Assembly: GCA_022842935.1 (NCBI GenBank)
Contig: JALHOP010000001.1
Location: 372,001 to 436,000, forward strand
Origin: Myxococcota bacterium
GTDB taxonomy: Bacteria; Myxococcota; XYA12-FULL-58-9; JALHOP01
Reading direction: 5' to 3'
DNA length: 64,000 bases
Part shown: positions 57,559-64,000 of the stretch, in pieces
Layout: every line of letters begins with the position of its first letter
Position numbering within the stretch: the stretch's first letter is position 1
Position numbers and translations under genes: made by a program
The notes under the pieces: generated by a model
Database searches by the model: none
What the model saw: only the letters and a program-made list of their open reading frames with translations
What the model was told of the DNA's origin: nothing

Positions 57559-58269
57559 ATGTCACGGCGTATCGAAGGCGGCCTCTCCAGTCAGCTCAAT
57601 CCCTTCGGGCCACAGTGGCCGACCAGTAAAGATCCGGGGCAAATCCCGAGTGTCGGCGAGCAGGTCCAGCGCGCCCTGTTCAGCCGGCCGCTGCCGCTGG
57701 TGCTCGACCCCGCCAAGTTTCCCATGCTGGCCGAGCAGATGCGGCTCCTGAATCGTTACAAGAAGAAGCTCGCAGCGCTCGCCGGCGACGAAGACGACGA
57801 CTACACCCTGAACCTCGCCGACGGCCCGATCGCGCAAATTGACGAGCAGGGCAACATTTACATGGGCGCCCAGTTCTTGTTCGCCGCGCGCGACAATCCG
57901 GAGCTTATGGTTGGCGTCTTGGCGCACGAAATCGGTCATCGTCCCCGCCGCTGGGCCGACTACAAGGTTCGCAAAGACCTCACCAAAGAAGACCTCGAAG
58001 CTCTCTGCCGCCACGAAGAGACCCGCGCCGACCTGTTCTCGGGACGTGCGCTCGCCGAGCTCGAGATGTCCGCCGAGCCACTCGTGCAGTTCCTGTTGAA
58101 TCAGACGCAGCTCGCGACCCCGCACCCCGAATATTTCCCACCCGAGGTGCGCGCTCAGGTCATCCGCGATGCGCACATGAGCCGTGGTTACGCGCTCGAG
58201 AGCCGCAAGAAGCTCTTCCCCGACTATGAGCGCCTGCATTCGCCGAAGGGGCACCTCGGCGAGTTCTAA
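57559..58269 (+). CDS. M48-like zinc metalloprotease
   Basis: A 236-residue protein. LMVGVLAHEIGHRPRRWADY carries the HExxH zinc motif as HEIGH (123-127), and CRHEETRADLF supplies Glu153/154 as the third ligand of the ExxxD type, with an Asp nearby. NxPELMVGVLAHEIGH is like M48 (HtpX/Oma1) domains but without the family's membrane helices, and GNIYMGAQFLFAARDNPEL precedes it. It may process unfolded or damaged proteins; no export signal is visible, so cytoplasmic location is likely. The gap to the upstream gene is 16 bp. Confidence 0.8.
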   Translation: MSRRIEGGLSSQLNPFGPQWPTSKDPGQIPSVGEQVQRALFSRPLPLVLDPAKFPMLAEQMRLLNRYKKKLAALAGDEDDDYTLNLADGPIAQIDEQGNIYMGAQFLFAARDNPELMVGVLAHEIGHRPRRWADYKVRKDLTKEDLEALCRHEETRADLFSGRALAELEMSAEPLVQFLLNQTQLATPHPEYFPPEVRAQVIRDAHMSRGYALESRKKLFPDYERLHSPKGHLGEF

Positions 58270-58341
58270 AGTAGCCGCCGTGTGACCACACCGGTGGCGG
58301 GCGGCTTGGCGAGCTTGCCGCAAAGGCGTAAAAATTTGGCG

Positions 58342-58719
58342 ATGGGTTTTACCGCTAGCATCCGCGCCGACGTGAACGCCGAGCTTGCAGCCGCCTCGGA
58401 AGCCGAAGCAAAGGGCGACCCCGCCGCAGGCTTCCGTTACTTGGAGCGCGCGCACGTACTGGGGCAGGCTTCCACGCTGCATCATGTCCGTGTGCACGTC
58501 CGAATGCTTCTCTGGGGGCTCCGGCGTCGCTCACTTCGCGAGGTGCTTGGGCAGCTTGGTCGGCTCGTCGGGGCCGCTACCAAAACCATCGTCTGGGTGC
58601 CGGTAGGCAACACAGGTGGAGCGGGCGTGAGCCCTTTTCGGGCCATGCCAATCCCCGCCGATCTGCAGCGCCGTATTGATGCGGCGCGGCGTCGCCAAAA
58701 AAGAAACGGGGCCCCCTGA
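58342..58719 (+). CDS. DUF3703 family protein
   Basis: A 125-residue protein with the DUF3703 pattern: LERAHVLGQASTLHHVRVHVRML, RRRSLREVLGQLGRLVGAA and TKTIVWVPVGNTGGAGVSPF. The ATG at 58342 fits the family start (MGFTASIRADVNAEL); a GTG at 58282 in frame would add 20 residues. It is an unknown-function soluble family. It follows the M48-like gene by 72 bp and is convergent with ahcY (35 bp). Confidence 0.8.
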   Translation: MGFTASIRADVNAELAAASEAEAKGDPAAGFRYLERAHVLGQASTLHHVRVHVRMLLWGLRRRSLREVLGQLGRLVGAATKTIVWVPVGNTGGAGVSPFRAMPIPADLQRRIDAARRRQKRNGAP

Positions 58720-58733
58720 GGACCCCGCTCGAC

Positions 58734-58747
58734 TACGCTTAAGCGTA
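58734..58747. terminator. 14-bp palindrome between convergent DUF3703 and ahcY genes
   Basis: TACGCTTAAGCGTA is a perfect 14-bp palindrome with no loop, in the 35-bp gap between the two stop codons. A CGGGG...CCCCG pair (about 58707-58727) overlaps the DUF3703 end. It may act as a bidirectional terminator or a protein site, but no T-run is present. Confidence 0.35.
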
Positions 58748-58754
58748 CCGCGTC

Positions 58755-60269
<1,515 letters not shown>

Positions 60270-60414
60270 GGAACCCCTCGGACGTTGAATTGCGCGGCTC
60301 TATAGCCCTTCGCATGGTGATTTCCAAGGGGCGCAGGGAAGGGGCTTCGCAGGACCTGCCAGGACGTCAGGCGCACGTCGTACGCACCCGCGCATCGAAC
60401 GCTGCCTGGGCTCG

Positions 60415-61557
60415 ATGTTATCGAAAGTGGCGCCCACAATCGCACCAGCGCGGAGCTTGCACTTGTCTTGGGCGGACCGCCCCGAGGCGACGACGGTGCG
60501 GATCGCGCCTGCCTGCGAGCGTCGTGTCACCAACCTTGCGAGTCAGCAAGCGGCGTCAGCCCTCATCGCTTCCCCGCTGAGCCAACCACTCGCACTCCGT
60601 GCACCCGACGCTGGCGAAGCGGCTGGGTTTGCTCGCGCGGTCCGTGTCATCGAGGCGGGTATCGCTGCCCGCGCTTCGGAGGTGAGCCACCCGCGTCACC
60701 TGCCGCGGCTCCTCCATCACGGCCGGCGAACCGACATCGTGGTCGTCCAGGTGCACGGACTCTACGAGTCGCCGCAATACGGAGCGGGTCTTGCGCGCGT
60801 CATGCATGCCGAGGGCGCGAACGTGTTGTCGGTCTTGCTCCCCGGCCATTGGTCGAAGCATCCCGAAGATCTCGACAACGCGAGCCATGAGGCCTGGGTC
60901 GCGGAAGTGCGGGGCGCGATCGATCGCGCGGCGGCGCTCGGTAAGCGTGTCGTGCTCGCAGGCTTCTCGACGGGCGGACTTCTTTCCGTAGACGCCGCGC
61001 TCGAAGATCCACGCGTCAGCGCCCTCATGTTGTGGTCACCAGCGCTGTACGTGAGTCAGGGCTCCTACTGGGGCGCGGTCTTGGGGAAGCCGTTGGGGCT
61101 GACACTTCACCACCTGCGCCCGGCGGAGGTCCCCGCTCCCGACGGCTTCGACCGCGGCTACTATTCGGCTAGCGCGGGGGTCGAGGTCGTCGATCTCATT
61201 GCTTCGCTTCTCGGCCGGCATGGAGGGCACGGTCGCACCGACGCTGAGCGACGGCGCGCCATCGCTCAGCGCCTCGAGCTACCCACGCTCATGGTTGTCA
61301 CCGACGAAGACACGACCGTGCCGGTCGGTCCCTCCCTCGATTTCTTCGATGGGTTACGCGGTCCGAAGCGGCTCGTGCGCTACGAGCGCGGCATGGGCAT
61401 CAAACACGGCACCATCGCCAAGAGCTCGTCCGACGTGTTCGCCGGCTGGGAGCAGCATTACAATCACCAGTTCGACGCGATGGCGCGCGAGGTCGGATCT
61501 TTCATGCGTGCGTTGGCGAAGCCCGCGCTGCCCGGTCACGCGTCGTCGCGACCCTGA
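60415..61557 (+). CDS. Alpha/beta hydrolase (carboxylesterase/lipase-like)
   Basis: A 380-residue hydrolase fold protein. After about 95 residues of low-complexity N-terminus comes VVQVHGLYESPQYG (oxyanion-hole HG), VVLAGFSTGGLLSVDAAL (nucleophile elbow GFSTG), the acid in VVTDEDTTVP and the His in IKHGTIAKSSSDV. The set Ser-Asp-His is complete. It is probably a cytoplasmic or exported carboxylesterase acting on short-chain or lipid esters. A signal peptide is not clear; the MLSKVAPTIAPARSLHLSWADR start has weak features. The frame runs from ATG 60415. It is divergent from ahcY (145 bp). Confidence 0.8.
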   Translation: MLSKVAPTIAPARSLHLSWADRPEATTVRIAPACERRVTNLASQQAASALIASPLSQPLALRAPDAGEAAGFARAVRVIEAGIAARASEVSHPRHLPRLLHHGRRTDIVVVQVHGLYESPQYGAGLARVMHAEGANVLSVLLPGHWSKHPEDLDNASHEAWVAEVRGAIDRAAALGKRVVLAGFSTGGLLSVDAALEDPRVSALMLWSPALYVSQGSYWGAVLGKPLGLTLHHLRPAEVPAPDGFDRGYYSASAGVEVVDLIASLLGRHGGHGRTDAERRRAIAQRLELPTLMVVTDEDTTVPVGPSLDFFDGLRGPKRLVRYERGMGIKHGTIAKSSSDVFAGWEQHYNHQFDAMAREVGSFMRALAKPALPGHASSRP

Positions 61558-61571
61558 GCGCGTCGCAACGT

Positions 61572-62276
61572 TTAGACCAGGCGGCCGCCCATGGAACGGC
61601 GCGGGGTGAGCTCGCCCTCGACCTTGCGAATGTCGCGTCGCAGCTCTCGCTTCGACTGCTCGAACGAGCCGTCCGTATAGGCCGCTTCCTTGAGCTTGGT
61701 GAGGCCGTCGCGCGCGTCGCCGTTCGCGCCGAAGATGCGGTCGCCGGCGAACTTCAGCAGGGCAAAAGCCTCGCTCGGTGTGATTTTCGTGTGCTCGATG
61801 CCGCGCAGGGCGAGGCCGATGTGGTGCAAGGCGTCGCTCATCGGTTCTCGCGCCACGCGCTGGCCCTCGCGATCGCGGTAACCCCAGCGGTCGGCGCGAT
61901 AGATCACCTCGTCCAACGAGCGCTGGCCGGTGCCGGAAGTCTGTATGCGATCGCGGAGGAACGCGTGCATCGTGAGCAGGGCAGCAGCCACGTTCGCGGC
62001 GCCGGGGCCGTGCACGGCCTCGCCATGACGCTCGACCAGACCAAGCGCCTGCTCAATCTCGCGAAGCGACACCTGTTCCTGCCCAGGCACGAAGTTGTGC
62101 ATCAAACACTGCACGGTCTGGCCGACCGAGTCCTCGGTTGCATCCACCGATGACTGGTACGCGCTGGGCACGCTCTCGCCCAGCACCATCGCGGTGAGAA
62201 TTCCTCGGATTCGCGAGGCAGGCCCCGTGAACAACGGCTGCGCTCTCTGGAACGCCCGGACATCGCTTACGTCCAA
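61572..62276 (-). CDS. Helical protein, unknown
   Basis: A 234-residue soluble protein starting at TTG 62276 (no ATG or GTG until residue 30, MVLGESV). It is largely helical: QPLFTGPASRIRGILTAMVL, SLREIEQALGLVERHGEAVH, NVAAALLTMHAFLRDRIQTS, SDALHHIGLALRGIE, and a basic tail (RELRRDIRKVEGELTPRRSM). The KITPSEAFALLKFAGDRIFG segment resembles the TPSEIGSIVDAV segment of the 43767-44234 protein, perhaps a shared helical module of this genome. No named family. It is convergent with the alpha/beta hydrolase gene (14 bp) and divergent from gltA. Confidence 0.55.
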   Translation of the reverse strand: MDVSDVRAFQRAQPLFTGPASRIRGILTAMVLGESVPSAYQSSVDATEDSVGQTVQCLMHNFVPGQEQVSLREIEQALGLVERHGEAVHGPGAANVAAALLTMHAFLRDRIQTSGTGQRSLDEVIYRADRWGYRDREGQRVAREPMSDALHHIGLALRGIEHTKITPSEAFALLKFAGDRIFGANGDARDGLTKLKEAAYTDGSFEQSKRELRRDIRKVEGELTPRRSMGGRLV

Positions 62277-62447
62277 AGCCCCACGCCTCGCGAGCTGGAC
62301 GTTTGAGTGGCGAAGGTCGTTGCAACGAGTTTTATCGCTTGCCGCCGGAGGGTCGATGCTGCGCCGGGGGCTGACCGTACTGCATGACCATATGACAGCG
62401 GTTTTCGCGCGTTACCCGAGCAAGCGACGCCCCCCGCGACACGTTAG

Positions 62448-62465
62448 TGCGTAAACGTTTACGCA
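62448..62465. promoter_or_regulatory. 18-bp perfect palindrome, LacI/GalR-type operator, upstream of citrate synthase
   Basis: TGCGTAAACGTTTACGCA is a perfect palindrome with a central CG, the style of LacI-family operators (PurR: ACGCAAACGTTTGCGT). It lies 90 bp before the gltA start and just upstream of a candidate promoter, TTGCCC (62471-62476) - 17 bp - TATTCA (62494-62499). No LacI-family gene is in the window. Confidence 0.6.
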
Positions 62466-62470
62466 ACGTC

Positions 62471-62499
62471 TTGCCCGACGCCGCCTCAGCGACTATTCA
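62471..62499 (+). promoter_or_regulatory. Candidate sigma-70-like promoter for citrate synthase
   Basis: TTGCCC (62471) and TATTCA (62494) are separated by 17 bp. The match to TTGACA/TATAAT is only partial. Support comes mainly from its place next to the palindrome and 57 bp before the start codon. Confidence 0.3.
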
Positions 62500-62555
62500 T
62501 CGTGACGCGCTGCCCCAATGCGCCTCGCAACAGCTCGAAGAAGTGAGAAGAAACG

Positions 62556-63845
62556 ATGACGGATAAAGCGACCCTCACCCTCCGCGGCAAGACCTATGAG
62601 CTCCCGATCCAAGTCGGCACCGAAAACGAGGTCGCGATCGACGTCCAGCAGCTCCGCGCGCAGTCTGGTGCCATCACCTTTGACCCGAGCTATGGCAACA
62701 CCGGCGCTTGCGAGAGCAAGATCACCTTCATCGACGGCGAGAAGGGCATCCTGCAGTACCGGGGCTATCCCATCGAGCAACTCGCCGAGAAGTCGTCGTT
62801 CCTTGAGGTTGCGTATCTGCTCATCAACGGTGAGCTACCGAGCGCAGAGAAGCTCACGGCCTTCAGCGATCGTCTGACCCGTCACTCGCTGATTCACGAA
62901 GACATGCGCCGCATGTTCGAGGCCTTCCCGAAAGACGCGCACCCGATGGCGATTCTTTCGTCGGTCGTCTGCGGTCTTTCGACGTATTATCAGGACACGC
63001 GCGTTTGGCAGGACGAGGCCGCTCTCGACCTCACCATTCACCGCCTCATCGCCAAGCTCCCCACCATCGCGGCGTTCTCGTACCGCAAGTCACACGGCTT
63101 GCCGCTCATGTATCCGGACAACGCGATGAGCTACGTCGAGAACTTCATGCGCATGATGTTCGGTTTCCCGACGGAGCCGTACAAGGTGTCGCCCGAGCTC
63201 GTCAAAGCGCTCGACGTCCTCCTCATCTTGCACGCGGATCACGAGCAGAACTGCTCGACCTCGACGGTCCGCATGGTTGGAAGCTCGCAGGCGAACCTCT
63301 TCGCGTCCATCGCGGCGGGTATTTGCGCGCTCTGGGGTCCGCGTCACGGCGGCGCCAACCAAGAGGTCCTCGAGATGCTCGAGGAGATCAAGCAAGACGG
63401 TGGCGACGTTGCCAAACACATCGCCAAGGTGAAGGACAAGAAGGCTGGCGTGAAGCTCATGGGCTTCGGTCACCGCGTCTACAAGAACTTCGATCCGCGC
63501 GCGACCATCATCAAGAAGCAGACCGACAAGGTCCTGCAAATCATGAAGAAGAACGACCCGCTTCTCGACATCGCCAAGCAACTCGAAGAGGCTGCCCTGC
63601 GCGACAGCTTCTTCGTCGAGAAGAAGCTTTATCCGAACGTCGATTTCTACTCGGGCATCATCTACCGCGCTCTCGGCATCCCGACGAACATGTTCACGGT
63701 GCTTTTTGCGATGGGTCGCCTGCCCGGCTGGATCGCCCAGTGGAAAGAGATGAAGGACCAAGACTCGCGCATCTCGCGCCCGCGTCAGGTGTACACAGGC
63801 GCGACCAAGCGCGATTACGTCGCGCTCGACAAGCGCGCGAAGTAA
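62556..63845 (+). CDS. gltA: Citrate synthase
   Basis: A 429-residue type II (hexameric-type) citrate synthase, joining acetyl-CoA and oxaloacetate at the start of the TCA cycle. Motifs: TLRGKTYELPIQ N-terminus, FDPSYGNTGACESKITFIDG, GILQYRGYPIEQLA, LHADHEQNCSTSTVRMVGSS (His and substrate contacts), GPRHGGANQEV, and KLMGFGHRVYKNFDPRA with catalytic His; the Asp is in the SFFVEKKLYPNVDFYSGI block. The ATG at 62556 has an AGAAGTGAGAAG upstream. A LacI-type palindrome precedes the gene, pointing to repressor control. The next gene starts 3 bp after its stop. Confidence 0.97.
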   Translation: MTDKATLTLRGKTYELPIQVGTENEVAIDVQQLRAQSGAITFDPSYGNTGACESKITFIDGEKGILQYRGYPIEQLAEKSSFLEVAYLLINGELPSAEKLTAFSDRLTRHSLIHEDMRRMFEAFPKDAHPMAILSSVVCGLSTYYQDTRVWQDEAALDLTIHRLIAKLPTIAAFSYRKSHGLPLMYPDNAMSYVENFMRMMFGFPTEPYKVSPELVKALDVLLILHADHEQNCSTSTVRMVGSSQANLFASIAAGICALWGPRHGGANQEVLEMLEEIKQDGGDVAKHIAKVKDKKAGVKLMGFGHRVYKNFDPRATIIKKQTDKVLQIMKKNDPLLDIAKQLEEAALRDSFFVEKKLYPNVDFYSGIIYRALGIPTNMFTVLFAMGRLPGWIAQWKEMKDQDSRISRPRQVYTGATKRDYVALDKRAK

Positions 63846-63848
63846 GTC

Positions 63849-64000
63849 ATGGGCGTCAAGCTCCTCACCATGCGTTGCCGCGACGGCGCTCCGGCGCTCG
63901 ACGAGGGCACGCGCAAGCTGCTCGAGGTCGAGGTGCCTTCATGGCGGGTGGTCAACGACCACCACCTCGAGAAGCAATACGCGTTCAAGGACTTCGCGCA
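63849..64000 (+). CDS. phhB: 4a-hydroxytetrahydrobiopterin dehydratase (pterin-4a-carbinolamine dehydratase), N-terminal part
   Basis: Starts at ATG 63849, 3 bp after the gltA stop, and runs out of the window after about 50 residues. MGVKLLTMRCRDGAPALDEG, LLEVEVPSWRVVND and HHLEKQYAFKDF match the PCD/DCoH family, whose active site includes the HHLE histidines (positions 38-39). The enzyme dehydrates the carbinolamine pterin in aromatic amino acid hydroxylation or acts as a transcription co-factor. The end of the gene is outside the window. Probable co-transcription with gltA. Confidence 0.82.
   Translation, partial: MGVKLLTMRCRDGAPALDEGTRKLLEVEVPSWRVVNDHHLEKQYAFKDFA

Noticed and set aside
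60270-60414. SAH riboswitch ahead of ahcY
   Set aside because: I looked for the conserved GAGGAGCGC and pairing elements on the minus strand and saw none; only a GAGGGG ribosome site is visible.

Overview
The window looks like chromosomal DNA of a high-GC Gram-negative bacterium, most likely a myxobacterium or close relative (Myxococcota). Grounds: strongly G/C-biased third codon positions, many lipoproteins with lipobox signal peptides, a DUF1592/DUF1552 gene pair (common in Myxococcota and Planctomycetes), an M16 peptidase pair, a small NRPS, and many proteins of no recognisable family. The phylum is inferred; no rRNA is present. One tRNA (Leu-CAG) is present. I found no prophage, CRISPR array or classic transposon.

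Layout. 1-2.9 kb: M28 peptidase tail, zinc-ribbon protein, YggX, HAD-IB phosphatase, family III CoA-transferase. 2.9-7.9 kb: one 1661-codon gene fusing a GH8 endoglucanase, BcsA-type cellulose synthase with PilZ, TPR repeats and a BcsC-like outer-membrane barrel, with a complete signal-peptide-like segment in the middle. 8-11 kb: the divergent, translationally coupled LarA-like / PilZ / SDR operon. 11-18 kb: membrane protein, M1 metallopeptidase lipoprotein, sulfite-oxidase-fold enzyme, two M16 proteins (one without the zinc motif). 18-25.6 kb: tRNA-Leu, MFS transporter, response regulator with a C-terminal cysteine module, orphan ABC ATPase, two unknown proteins, a double cNMP-domain protein, a frameshifted beta-propeller gene, and divergent hemE/hemF whose start codons overlap.

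25.7-34.6 kb is the most accessory part. It holds an Ig-repeat plus sugar-dehydrogenase lipoprotein, two alpha/beta hydrolases lacking the usual nucleophile serine, a one-module NRPS (C-A-PCP, no thioesterase), and a RAYT-type Y1 transposase between two repeat arrays that share a core in inverted orientation.

34.6-48 kb: lipoproteins, an S41 protease, Hsp33, a MATE / amidase / phosphodiester-glycosidase operon ending in a good intrinsic terminator, and the DUF1592/DUF1552 pair. 48-52 kb: minus-strand operon rph-rdgB-RlmM-like-MBL-sir2. 52-58.7 kb: an Amidase_3, then mostly unrecognised small membrane proteins, a cyanophycinase-like peptidase, an M48-like protease and a DUF3703 protein. 58.7-64 kb: ahcY, an alpha/beta hydrolase, an unknown protein, citrate synthase behind an 18-bp LacI-type palindrome, and the start of a pterin dehydratase gene.

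The strongest candidates for undescribed biology are the all-in-one cellulose synthase/exporter, the NRPS with its Ser-less hydrolase pair, and the transposase bracketed by inverted repeat arrays.
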